Notes under the pieces: model-generated
Databases searched by the model: none
The model's input: the letters and a program-made list of their open reading frames with translations, nothing else
Told to the model about the DNA's origin: nothing
Part shown: one piece after another, positions 46,780 to 55,454 of the stretch
Numbering within the stretch: the first letter of the stretch is position 1
Layout of the letters: the number at the start of each line of letters is the position of its first letter
NCBI GenBank assembly: GCA_017857395.1
Contig: JAFMDF010000004.1
Span: 1 to 64,000, forward strand
Length of the DNA stretch: 64,000 bases
Source: Bacteroidota bacterium
GTDB lineage: Bacteria; Bacteroidota; Bacteroidia; Chitinophagales; Saprospiraceae
Direction: 5' to 3'
Made by a program: the position numbers and the translations under genes

Positions 46780-48579
46780 ATGCAAAAGCATTTTTCCTTA
46801 GGCGCTTTTTTTATTTCTTGCTTAGTCATTATAACCATGGCACTTTGGTATCCTAAATGGGAAAAACCAGGAACAGAAGCGACTTTGAGTTGGGATGTGA
46901 TGGGCTATTATTTATACTTACCTGCCTATTTTATTTACGATGATTTAGCACAAGTTGGGTTTAAAGACGAGGTTATTAAAAAATATGGGCCTACGGCTGG
47001 GTTCTACCAAGCTTTTAAACACGAGGAAAGCGGGAATTATGTAATGAAGTATTCGATTGGCTTAGCGGTATTATATTCGCCATTTTTCCTTTTAGGACAT
47101 GCCTATGCTTTGATTAGTGATTATCCTCCTGATGGATTTTCTTTGCCTTACCAAATCGCTATTAGTTGGGGCAGTTTATTCATAGCCTTCTTAGGTTTAT
47201 GGATTTGCCGAAGTATCTTGCGGCGGTATTTTTCAGAAATAGTTACGGGAATTAGCTTGCTTTTAGTTGCTACTGCTACGAATTATTTGAATTATACAGC
47301 GATTGATGGTGCTATGGTGCATAACTGGATTTTTACCTTATTTGCCCTATTAATTTGGTTGAGTATTAAATGGCATGAAAACCCCAGTTTTTCTAAAAGT
47401 ATTGGTATTGGACTTTGTATTGGCTTAGCTGCTTTGAGTCGCCCAACGGATGTACTCGCTTTTCTTATTCCTATTTTATGGGGTATTGAAAACAAAGCTA
47501 GTCTCATAAACCGTTTGTCTTTTTTACAAGCACATTGGCAGAAATTAGCGGTGGCAATATTGACCGTAGCTTTGGTCGGTAGTATCCAGCTTTTTTATTG
47601 GAAAAGTATTACAGGCGATTGGATAGTTTATAGTTATGAAGACCAAGGATTTAGTTGGTTCAAGCCACATGTCAAAAATGTATTGATTAGTTACCGAAAA
47701 GGTTGGTTGAGGTATACACCGATTATGCTATTGGCACTCATTGGATTTGTACCACTTTACAAGAAGTATCGGTCTTTATTTTGGATGTCTTTCCTATTCT
47801 TTTCACTCAATTTTTATATTGTTTCTGCTTGGGATGTGTGGGCCTATGGCGGTGCATTTGGGCAAAGAGCCTTGATTCAATCTTATACGGTTTTATTATT
47901 TCCATTAGCTGCTTTTTGGGAAGCTGCTTTTCAAACGAATTGGAAAAAATGGCTAGCTTTAGCTTTTGCTACTTTTTGTATCTGGCTAAATATTTTTCAG
48001 ACCTATCAAGCACATGGACATGGTTTTGAAGTAGAAGCAATGACGAAAGCCTATTATTGGCGTATTTTTGCCAACGCCAATCCAACCGATTTAGACCGCA
48101 AATTATTAGATACAAGAGAAGATTTTCAAGGGGAAAGAAAAAATATACAACAAGTTTATTTGAATGATTTTGAAAATTCGATTGATACCATCAACTATTC
48201 TAACCGACAAGCAAGATCAGGTAAATCTGCTTTATTGCTACAAAAGTCAAAAGAATTCAGCCCTCCTTTTATCGTAGAATTGACGGAGAAAGCCCCTAAA
48301 TGGATAAGAGTAAGTGCTGACTTTTATAGCCCATTAAAAGAGTGGAGTGTCTGGAATATGCACCAATTAATTGTTCGATTTGAAAAAGGCGATAAAGTCA
48401 TCAAAAATCGAATTATTCGAATTCACCGACAATTGGGCGAACGGCAATGGCAAGCCAATTGGTCAGATATGCGTATTCCCAAAAAGGATTTTGACCATGT
48501 AAAAATTTATTTTTGGAATGCAGGGAGCGGAAAAGAGGTTTTTGTAGATAACTTGAAGCTTGAAGTTTATGAAGAGTAA
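46780..48579 (+). CDS. Polytopic membrane protein, glycosyltransferase-C-like
   Basis: This 599-residue protein has about ten membrane helices over residues 8-420 and a C-terminal soluble beta-rich domain of about 150 residues (VYLNDFENSIDTINYSNRQA, WIRVSADFYSPLKEW) resembling a carbohydrate-binding fold. The first periplasmic loop carries an acidic motif (LSWDVMGYYLYLPAYF) as in GT-C glycosyltransferases that use polyprenyl-linked sugars. A role in surface glycan or lipid glycosylation is likely but not proven. It is divergent from the permease gene. Confidence 0.72.
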   Translation: MQKHFSLGAFFISCLVIITMALWYPKWEKPGTEATLSWDVMGYYLYLPAYFIYDDLAQVGFKDEVIKKYGPTAGFYQAFKHEESGNYVMKYSIGLAVLYSPFFLLGHAYALISDYPPDGFSLPYQIAISWGSLFIAFLGLWICRSILRRYFSEIVTGISLLLVATATNYLNYTAIDGAMVHNWIFTLFALLIWLSIKWHENPSFSKSIGIGLCIGLAALSRPTDVLAFLIPILWGIENKASLINRLSFLQAHWQKLAVAILTVALVGSIQLFYWKSITGDWIVYSYEDQGFSWFKPHVKNVLISYRKGWLRYTPIMLLALIGFVPLYKKYRSLFWMSFLFFSLNFYIVSAWDVWAYGGAFGQRALIQSYTVLLFPLAAFWEAAFQTNWKKWLALAFATFCIWLNIFQTYQAHGHGFEVEAMTKAYYWRIFANANPTDLDRKLLDTREDFQGERKNIQQVYLNDFENSIDTINYSNRQARSGKSALLLQKSKEFSPPFIVELTEKAPKWIRVSADFYSPLKEWSVWNMHQLIVRFEKGDKVIKNRIIRIHRQLGERQWQANWSDMRIPKKDFDHVKIYFWNAGSGKEVFVDNLKLEVYEE

Positions 48580-48626
48580 ATGCTGCTATGATGCATTTAT
48601 GGAGAGAAAGATATTAATAGAGAAGC

Positions 48627-49331
48627 CTAAATGACAAAGTCTACGCCACGCTTTACCATTTCTTGATATTTTTCAGGATTAAAGCGGTATAAAAAAGCAC
48701 CTTTACGAGAACTAGTTTTATCTTTTTCTTCTAATTTTTCTAATATTTTCATGGACAATATCTTCTTGCGAAAATTTCGGCGGTCTAATGGTCGCTGATA
48801 AATAACTTCGTAAAGCATCCGCAATTGAGGAATAGTAAATTTTTCAGGTAATAGTTCAAAACCAATAGGACGATATCTAGTTTTTCGACGTAATTTCTCT
48901 AGTGCATCTTGTACCATCTGATGGTGGTCTAAGATTAAATCAGGCAATTGGTCAAACTCAAACCATTGAGCTTTATACGTTTGGTCAATTTGCTTGTATT
49001 CCTCCGCAAGGCGCATTAAAGCATAATGCGCGATAGAAATAACCCTTGCACCTGGGTCTCTTTCGACTTCACCGTAACTACCCAACTCTTCCATAAAAAC
49101 ATTGGTCAATCCAGTATGGGTTTTAAGGACTCTCTCTGCTGCTTTTAAGACACTTTCTTCTTGTTTTACAAAACTGCCAATCAATGACCATTCATCCTGA
49201 AAAGGAGCTACTTTTCGTTGAAATAATAGGAGTTTCAGCGAATCGCGATCAAAACCAAAAATAATACAGTCCACAGCTAGTAGTAAGGGGGTAGCATCTG
49301 CATAATAAATCGGTGAAGTATTTTCTTTCAC
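48627..49331 (-). CDS. Degenerate-Nudix transcriptional regulator (NrtR/AraR-like)
   Basis: This 234-residue protein combines an N-terminal Nudix fold with a C-terminal winged helix (FTIPQLRMLYEVIYQRPLDR, FRKKILSMKILE). The Nudix box region reads GSFVKQEESVLKAAERVL and lacks the REUxEE catalytic glutamates, so it probably senses a ligand rather than hydrolysing one. Bacteroidota relatives regulate sugar genes such as the arabinose regulon. Being divergent from galK, it is a candidate galactose-pathway regulator. The first codon is GTG. Confidence 0.88.
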   Translation of the reverse strand: MKENTSPIYYADATPLLLAVDCIIFGFDRDSLKLLLFQRKVAPFQDEWSLIGSFVKQEESVLKAAERVLKTHTGLTNVFMEELGSYGEVERDPGARVISIAHYALMRLAEEYKQIDQTYKAQWFEFDQLPDLILDHHQMVQDALEKLRRKTRYRPIGFELLPEKFTIPQLRMLYEVIYQRPLDRRNFRKKILSMKILEKLEEKDKTSSRKGAFLYRFNPEKYQEMVKRGVDFVI

Positions 49332-49485
49332 GAAAGACCTTTTAAGAAAAATGAATTTTGATTTTCCAAAGATAAGCGTTATTTTTACACTTCATAAAAT
49401 AAGCTTAAAAAATACTCTTTATAACCAATGTAATTTTAGGTTTATAACAATTTGATTTTTAGTTTTATACAATATTTTATATCGT

Positions 49486-49521
49486 GCAGCAATTTCTAAT
49501 CAAAGAAATTGCTGCTTTTTT
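49486..49521 (+). terminator. Intrinsic terminator 34 bases upstream of galK
   Basis: GCAGCAATTTCT and AGAAATTGCTGC form a perfect 12-base stem with a 6-base loop followed by six Ts. No plus-strand gene ends here; it lies inside the regulator-galK spacer. It may attenuate galK or isolate it from upstream transcription. Confidence 0.8.
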
Positions 49522-49554
49522 GTAAAGTACGATTTTAAGCTTTTAATAATTAAT

Positions 49555-50664
49555 ATGGCTTTATCAATAAAAACACAGTCGCCAGGGAGAATTAATATTA
49601 TCGGAGAACATACCGATTATAATGACGGATATGTATTGCCTGCTGCTATTGATAAAGCAACCGTTGTTCACTTGAAAAAAAATGGAAACCCTTCTGAATG
49701 TAGTATGATTGCTCTAAATATTGGAGAAGTCGCTTATTTTGATTTGAATAATATTAAACCAGTCGAAAGTGGGTGGCAGAACTATATGATGGGCGTGGTG
49801 CATGAATTGCAAAAAATAGGGGCAAAATTTACAGGATTTGATTGCGAGTTTGGCGGTAATGTACCGATTGGTAGCGGGATGAGTTCGTCTGCTTCTTTGG
49901 AATGTAGTTTAGCTTTTGCTTTAAATGAATTATTTGAATTGGGGTTTGATAAATGGCAGTTGATTAGGGCGGCGCAAATGGCCGAGCATAATTTTGTTGG
50001 TATCAAATGTGGCATTATGGATCAGTTTGCTAGCATGATGGGCAAAAAGAACCAAGTGATATTGCTCGATTGTCGTTCTTTGGAATATGAATATTTTCCA
50101 CTTGATTTAGGAGATTATCAACTACTCTTACTAAATACAAACGTCTCTCACTCCTTAGGGGATTCTGAATATAATAATCGACGAACAGAATGTGAAAAAG
50201 GGGTAGCTATTATTAAAGAAAAACACCCCAATATCAAGAATTTACGAGATGTTACCTTGCCAATGTTAAGTGAATTTAATGGAGTAATGCCAGCCGTTAC
50301 CTTTAAACGTTGTTACCATGTAGTTTCCGAAAACCAACGAGTTTTGGAAGCGACCGAGGCGATGAAAGCAGGCAACCACCAATTATTAGGAGAATTAGTC
50401 TACCAATCGCATTTCAGCTTACAAAACGATTACGAAGTTAGTTGCCCAGAATTAGATTTTTTAGTGCAGTTGACTTTAGACAAAGATTATATTATAGGTA
50501 GTAGAATGATGGGCGGCGGCTTTGGTGGCTGCACGATTTCTATTATCAAAAAAGAAATGGTCGGCATATTTAAGACCTATGCTTCCAAAGCTTATAAAGA
50601 ACGATTTAATAAAGATTTAACGCCTTATACCGTTTCTATCGAAGATGGTGCTAAGGTGCTTTAA
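49555..50664 (+). CDS. galK: Galactokinase
   Basis: GalK phosphorylates alpha-D-galactose with ATP in the Leloir pathway. The 369-residue length and motifs are typical: the galactokinase signature GRINIIGEHTDYNDGYVLPA near residue 11, the ATP-binding GNVPIGSGMSSSASLE near 102, and MMGGGFGGCTISII near 318. The catalytic aspartate sits in CGIMDQFAS. A Nudix-type regulator is divergent, and a terminator hairpin precedes the gene. galT and galE are not in this window. Confidence 0.96.
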   Translation: MALSIKTQSPGRINIIGEHTDYNDGYVLPAAIDKATVVHLKKNGNPSECSMIALNIGEVAYFDLNNIKPVESGWQNYMMGVVHELQKIGAKFTGFDCEFGGNVPIGSGMSSSASLECSLAFALNELFELGFDKWQLIRAAQMAEHNFVGIKCGIMDQFASMMGKKNQVILLDCRSLEYEYFPLDLGDYQLLLLNTNVSHSLGDSEYNNRRTECEKGVAIIKEKHPNIKNLRDVTLPMLSEFNGVMPAVTFKRCYHVVSENQRVLEATEAMKAGNHQLLGELVYQSHFSLQNDYEVSCPELDFLVQLTLDKDYIIGSRMMGGGFGGCTISIIKKEMVGIFKTYASKAYKERFNKDLTPYTVSIEDGAKVL

Positions 50665-50669
50665 TGAAC

Positions 50670-50800
50670 GAGTTGCGAGTTACGGGTTGCGAGTTTGTAT
50701 AGAAGTACTGTTTAATATCTAGTTAAAAACTAATCTTCGAGATTTACCTAAACATTAAGCATTTGTACTATTCCAACTCGCAACCCGTAACTCGCAACTC
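50670..50800. repeat. Element with perfect 26-base terminal inverted repeats
   Basis: The arm at 50670-50695 (GAGTTGCGAGTTACGGGTTG...) is repeated exactly in inverse at 50775-50800. It starts 5 bases after the galK stop. The 79-base middle has no gene. It is the best copy of the word-repeat hairpin family and could be MITE-like. Confidence 0.7.
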
Positions 50801-50856
50801 CAACAATGAAATGTTTGCTAATCCACAGCGAGATATTACGGCAGAAATGGCAGCGG

Positions 50857-51960
50857 CTAAATTGAGCCAGCAGGTTTATTTATCCACTCCTTCAATTCAT
50901 ATTCATAAGTCGTCAAACCATCTTGATGAATATTTAAGAGCATATCTCCAAAAGCATTAACCTCTAAAATATAGGGAATTCCCTTGGCAGAAATAGCCAC
51001 ATCCACCCCTGCATAAAATAAACCTCCGATAGCATTAACTGCTTTAATTGCAAGTGTTTTAGCTGCTTGGATTAGTGCTGCGCCCCATGCTTGTTTGACT
51101 ATTTCAACCTGTCCTTTTTCGTTACCCAAATGTAAGTTCGTAATAAAATGTTTACTCATTCTAGGGACGATAAAGGCAGCTTTTCCATTAATAACCAAAA
51201 TTCTAAAATCAACACTTTTTTCCTGAAAAGTCTTCTTTCGAATCCATTCTTCAACCATTAAATCACTCGGTAGCATTTTATTGATAATTGTTTTAATTTG
51301 AGTCAGCGAATGGTACTTTTGTAATCGTAAATTATTATACAATTTTCCTCTTTTTAATTGAATCGTCGTATACAACATTTGTTTACCATTCGCTTGTCTA
51401 AATGCCATTACTCCTGAGGCGGAAGAACCGTGATAAGGTTTGATAAAAACTTGGTGAATTTTTTCTTTTTGTAGCTTTTCAATTAATGCATCATAACTCG
51501 CCACTCTTGCTAGGATAATTTTAGGCGTTTGTATTCCTTGTTCGTTCAATAGCTGTTGACATTTCAATTTATGGAAAGCTAATTGAATGGAGGCTGGTGA
51601 ATTTATGGGTTGTAATAATGGGTTTTCACCAATAAAATCAGCTATTCGTTGCAAGATTTTACACCAGCCTCGATACCAGTAAGGATTAGGATAAATTAAT
51701 CCTTTTTCAAAAACTAATTCTTCTGAATGCGGGCAATCGCCTATCTTTAAAATGCTTTTCCACAGGTCAAAATTTTCTCCAGTAGAAGTAATTCTTAAGG
51801 CAGTTGGTACCGTAATCTTCGGCAAAGTATCTGTTATGATTTGCTGATAAGTCAGTAAATTAGCTGATATTTCTTTTTGCTGTAAAGCCTTATTCCAAAA
51901 CTGTACTCTTCTAGAATCAGTTGCACCAATGGTTAAGAATTGTTTCTTTTGGATTTTCAT
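50857..51960 (-). CDS. STM4014 family ATP-grasp protein
   Basis: This 367-residue protein begins with a Rossmann-like segment (FLTIGATDSRRVQFWNKAL) and continues into an ATP-grasp fold. IHQVFIKPYHGSSASGVMAF supplies the ATP-binding lysine and glycine loop, LMVEEWIRKK and VDFRILVINGKAAFIVPRMS the central strands, and GVDVAISAKGIPYILEVNAF the metal-binding ExN site. It would join a carboxylate to an amine or thiol using ATP. Its ATG directly follows the stop of the STM4015-like gene, so translation is probably coupled. It is the last gene of the cluster. Family assignment is from memory of the Salmonella STM4014 family; the substrate is unknown. Confidence 0.85.
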   Translation of the reverse strand: MKIQKKQFLTIGATDSRRVQFWNKALQQKEISANLLTYQQIITDTLPKITVPTALRITSTGENFDLWKSILKIGDCPHSEELVFEKGLIYPNPYWYRGWCKILQRIADFIGENPLLQPINSPASIQLAFHKLKCQQLLNEQGIQTPKIILARVASYDALIEKLQKEKIHQVFIKPYHGSSASGVMAFRQANGKQMLYTTIQLKRGKLYNNLRLQKYHSLTQIKTIINKMLPSDLMVEEWIRKKTFQEKSVDFRILVINGKAAFIVPRMSKHFITNLHLGNEKGQVEIVKQAWGAALIQAAKTLAIKAVNAIGGLFYAGVDVAISAKGIPYILEVNAFGDMLLNIHQDGLTTYEYELKEWINKPAGSI

Positions 51961-53091
51961 TTATTCGCCAATTTCTACATAATAATAAACTTCATCATCG
52001 TATTCATCCGCTTCTTCTGCATCTCTTAAATTAATATTTTGAGTAGCAAATTTTTCTTTTAATTGTTTTTGCCATTTATCAGAAATAAAATGGTATCGAC
52101 AATTGATATGCTTCAATTCCAATAAAGCATCATTATTATATAAAGCTTCTGCTCCTTTATCGGTTAAAGTCCCCATTGATAAATCTAAGGTCTCGATAGT
52201 TTTTAGAATACTTGCTTCTTGTAATGCTGCTGCCAAATCATTTTGCAGATGATAATTTTTTAAACCTAAGTATTTTAAATTAGGATAGTTTCCATTTATA
52301 ATGGGTGTTAAATCTTCAGGCTTAATAGTACAACCATAATCATCCGTTCCTAACCAAATTTCTAAATGTTCTAAATTTTCCAAATTGGATTCGACAATAT
52401 CTGAGATAACTTCACTATTTAACCCGCCTGTTTCTATGATGAGATTTTTTAAATTAGGTAAGTCAATTTTTCCTAATTTCAGACTTTCTCCACCTCGCAC
52501 ACCAAAGGTTTCTAGTGCGGGAAAATGTTGATAAAAGTTAGTATAATTAGCTTGCACAATCCAAGACATCTCACATTCTTCGGAATCCATATCTCCAATG
52601 AATAAATGTTTGAGTCCAGAGAAAGTATCTTTTAATTCAACTAATTTATCGAGTATTTGCGTAGAAATTGGGTCATGCGCATCTTGCCAAGCACCAATTA
52701 CTAAAGTATCCATTTCTCCAATATTAGGTTGCTTAGCTAACTTGTCTAGCTTGTTGACAACTTTCAATTTTTCATCATAGCCAGATAATACTTTAACTGC
52801 TGTTGCTGGATTCATAGTCGAACCAAAATCTGTGACTGGCTTGCCTACCAAGGTATAACTATCTCTAACAATATGTGATTTGGCAGTTGCTTCTATATAC
52901 CCCTTTCCTTTTTTTACTCGGATTAGTTTTTGCGCATCTTTAAGTGCTTTGGCTTCATCTGCAAAGACCTTGGTTTTGGAGGTTCCATTTGCTCCCACTC
53001 GACCATAAGTTACGGTGTGTTCGTTACCTGTTACGGTAATCCTCCAGAATTTATTACTGTTGTGGTCTTGGTAAATTAATTCAGCTTTCAT
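51961..53091 (-). CDS. WGR domain plus STM4015-family leucine-rich repeat protein
   Basis: This 376-residue protein has an N-terminal WGR domain at about residues 1-75 (FWRITVTGNEHTVTYGRVGA, KLIRVKKGKGYIE). An STM4015-type leucine-rich repeat domain follows at about 80-355 (LKHLFIGDMDSEECEMSWI, FPALETFGVRGGESLKL, LENLEHLEIWLGTDDYG). WGR domains bind nucleic acids or DNA breaks in PARPs but are also found in MolR-like bacterial proteins of unclear role. The LRR suggests a protein-binding or substrate role in the cluster. Its stop codon abuts the ATG of the ATP-grasp gene. An acidic tail ends the protein. Confidence 0.85.
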   Translation of the reverse strand: MKAELIYQDHNSNKFWRITVTGNEHTVTYGRVGANGTSKTKVFADEAKALKDAQKLIRVKKGKGYIEATAKSHIVRDSYTLVGKPVTDFGSTMNPATAVKVLSGYDEKLKVVNKLDKLAKQPNIGEMDTLVIGAWQDAHDPISTQILDKLVELKDTFSGLKHLFIGDMDSEECEMSWIVQANYTNFYQHFPALETFGVRGGESLKLGKIDLPNLKNLIIETGGLNSEVISDIVESNLENLEHLEIWLGTDDYGCTIKPEDLTPIINGNYPNLKYLGLKNYHLQNDLAAALQEASILKTIETLDLSMGTLTDKGAEALYNNDALLELKHINCRYHFISDKWQKQLKEKFATQNINLRDAEEADEYDDEVYYYVEIGE

Positions 53092-53158
53092 GATTATTTT
53101 TTTTGTTTTGAAATATTATTTTGAGGAATTTGATTGTCTATTTTCTATATTTTGCTGA

Positions 53159-53194
53159 CAGACCTCCAAGTGTCTTCAGAACCTTGGAGCGTCT
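53159..53194. repeat. CAGACCTYCAAGTG imperfect palindrome, copy 2
   Basis: CAGACCTCCAAGTG...AACCTTGGAGCGTCT lies in the 117-base gap between the STM4011- and STM4015-like genes. It matches the sequence at 28310-28345. It could act as an internal processing or termination hairpin. Confidence 0.5.
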
Positions 53195-53208
53195 AAGTGG
53201 CAGACTTA

Positions 53209-54066
53209 TTATTTAGTTGCTAAAGAAATTCGCTCTAAAATTCTATCTCCATAGGTATTTTGTAAATCGAGTTCTTTTAAATTCAAGTAACCAATATAGC
53301 AGCGACAATGCGTATTGCTACAGCTAGATGGTTTTAAAATTTCGGATAATTGCTGTTCATAAATATTACCTAGTTTACTTTTAATGAAATGACAACGATA
53401 AATATTTCCTGCTCCGTCAATAGACAAACTTGATTCACCAGCAAAACAAGCCTTTCCTTGAGTTTCATAAACCGTGTTGTTCAAATTGAATAAAGGGTCA
53501 ATTTTATTTAAAAAAGCAATGTCTTCCTTCGTGTAATAATTAGGCACTCGTTTATAAGCATTCACCCAGACATAAACGGATTTCGGTAAACTATCTCGTA
53601 ATTGTTGTGCTTCTGAAAAATGTGCTGTTTTACCAACGATGCCTACACTAAATTTAATATTTAAGGTGATTAGTTGCTGACATTTCTCTACAAATTGTGC
53701 CATCTTTATTTCTGTCGGATGGTACGTCGTCCATAGTGCGACTTTAGATTTGTTCGTCTTTTCTAACCATGCTAATCGACTAGATAAATTCGTTTGGATA
53801 GCGACCTTTTTTACATTAGGTAATTGACTTAATCCAATAATAGCTGCTTGATAATAATTACGAATTAAAGCTTCTCCCCAAGGCGTAAATAAAATGCTAA
53901 TAGTATAAGGCTGTTGACTAACCCAATCGACAAATTTATCAAGGCAAGCTTTATCATAAAGCAATTCTTTTCTCGTATTTTTCTTTTTAGCAAAAGGGCA
54001 GTAGTGGCAATCGTAATTGCAACTTTCTAAAGGACCTCGATATAGTATGTTAAGGACTGGTTTCAT
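53209..54066 (-). CDS. STM4011 family radical SAM protein
   Basis: This 285-residue radical SAM enzyme has its 4Fe-4S ligands at CNYDCHYCPFAKK near residues 17-29 and a GE-type motif in FTPWGEALIRNYY near 60. The C-terminus carries extra cysteines (KACFAGESSLSIDGAGNIYR, then C, and a CSNTHCRC cluster), a SPASM-like auxiliary-cluster pattern found in enzymes that modify peptides or proteins. It follows the STM4012-like gene by 53 bases. The target is unknown; a cluster-encoded protein such as the LRR protein is possible but unproven. Confidence 0.88.
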   Translation of the reverse strand: MKPVLNILYRGPLESCNYDCHYCPFAKKKNTRKELLYDKACLDKFVDWVSQQPYTISILFTPWGEALIRNYYQAAIIGLSQLPNVKKVAIQTNLSSRLAWLEKTNKSKVALWTTYHPTEIKMAQFVEKCQQLITLNIKFSVGIVGKTAHFSEAQQLRDSLPKSVYVWVNAYKRVPNYYTKEDIAFLNKIDPLFNLNNTVYETQGKACFAGESSLSIDGAGNIYRCHFIKSKLGNIYEQQLSEILKPSSCSNTHCRCYIGYLNLKELDLQNTYGDRILERISLATK

Positions 54067-54119
54067 TTAATTATTATTTTAAATTCGTAAATCTTAGTAG
54101 AATCAATCTAGATTCAGAC

Positions 54120-55454
54120 TCAACTACTCAATTCAAAATTTTGCATTAAATCTCTAACATTTTCAGAATAAAACATAGGCCCAATAGCATCTTCCATTTC
54201 CAGGCCTGATTCACTTAATTGTAAATACGCTCCTTTCCATACCAACCATTTTTTATTCAATAATTCTTGTACAACTGGTAAAGAGAGACAATCTTTTCCA
54301 AACTGCTGCTTGAATATTACTGGATATAAAACTCCTCCATCAATCAAAGATTTAATTAGAAAGCGATTCATTTGCTCTGCTTCATTCAGATAAAACCCAT
54401 AATCAACGGTATTAAAAGCTTCTTTTAAACTATATGCATGAATAATCGCTTTGGTCGCCTTTCGAGTAACGGCGTAATTGGTACTATAATGCAATTGATT
54501 CGTATAAGAACGAGCACCTGCCCCAATCCCAATCATCCCATTTGTGGTCGCTGAATAATTATTGGTAATTACTGGTACATCCCCTTTTCTAAAACAACGC
54601 ATAGAAGTTTGGACATAGCCGCTGTTTTTCAAGAAGTCTCTACCAATTCTATACAATTTTAAGCGGTTATCTTCGGCAGATTGTTGCATTTTACTCAACC
54701 CTGTTAAAGGACGAGTATAAAGTGGATAAAGAAAAATTTCCGTTGGTTCGTAAGCAAGGGTGTTTTCCAAAGAATACAACCAAGAAGCTTTTGTTTGGGA
54801 GTGAATGCCGTAAATCAAATCTAAATTGAACTCTGGTACAGCAGATTTTTTTATTAAATCTACTGCTTTCTGTACTTCTATTGGAGATTGCGGGCGACCC
54901 AATAATTTTGTTTCTGAAGCTAGCCAAGATTGAACACCCATACTAATTCGATTGATGCCATAAGCTTCGATTAATCGAATTTTTTCAGCGGTAATTGATT
55001 TTGGTGAGGCTTCAATACTGCCATATTTTAATTGCGTATTTACCCCTAAATCATCTTTGAAAATAGACAACATTCGGGCTAATTCTGGTGGAGATAAGAA
55101 AGTTGGCGTGCCGCCGCCAATAGCGTATTCTTCAAAATTAGTTGGTGCGATGGTTTCCTTGTAAATTCTTGCTTCTCTTTGAAGCGCATCTAAATATTCC
55201 CCTACACCTCCTTTAGGATTGGCAATGGTAAATAGATTACAAAACCCGCAGCGCATCTCACAAAAAGGGATATGTAGATAAGCAAATAAATTACTCGTAT
55301 CTTCTTTTTGCCAAGCCGTTTTTAGTGCAATCGGCTTTTCTAAAGATTGATAAGTATGCTTATGCGGATAACTATAAGTATACTGTTCATAAACATTTAA
55401 TTTGGTTGTTGCTGCTATCATATTATTGATTGGGTTGCTGGTATTTAATTTCAA
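54120..55454 (-). CDS. STM4012 family radical SAM protein (HemW-like)
   Basis: This 444-residue protein resembles oxygen-independent coproporphyrinogen oxidase/HemW. The cluster ligands are in HIPFCEMRCGFCNLF near residues 62-76, GGGTPTFLSPPELA near 113 and NRISMGVQSWLASETKLLGR near 169. HemW members usually bind heme or act on tetrapyrroles, but this family is separate and tied to the STM4011-4015 neighbourhood. The start is a TTG that overlaps the stop of the broken sulfatase gene (TTGA); an ATG 11 codons on is an alternative. Radical chemistry is expected, with unknown substrate. Confidence 0.9.
   Translation of the reverse strand: MKLNTSNPINNMIAATTKLNVYEQYTYSYPHKHTYQSLEKPIALKTAWQKEDTSNLFAYLHIPFCEMRCGFCNLFTIANPKGGVGEYLDALQREARIYKETIAPTNFEEYAIGGGTPTFLSPPELARMLSIFKDDLGVNTQLKYGSIEASPKSITAEKIRLIEAYGINRISMGVQSWLASETKLLGRPQSPIEVQKAVDLIKKSAVPEFNLDLIYGIHSQTKASWLYSLENTLAYEPTEIFLYPLYTRPLTGLSKMQQSAEDNRLKLYRIGRDFLKNSGYVQTSMRCFRKGDVPVITNNYSATTNGMIGIGAGARSYTNQLHYSTNYAVTRKATKAIIHAYSLKEAFNTVDYGFYLNEAEQMNRFLIKSLIDGGVLYPVIFKQQFGKDCLSLPVVQELLNKKWLVWKGAYLQLSESGLEMEDAIGPMFYSENVRDLMQNFELSS

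Noticed and set aside
50763-50960. Plus-strand ORF of 65 codons after galK
   Set aside because: It starts in the 26-base inverted repeat and then runs antisense through the end of the STM4014-like gene. It is best explained as chance.
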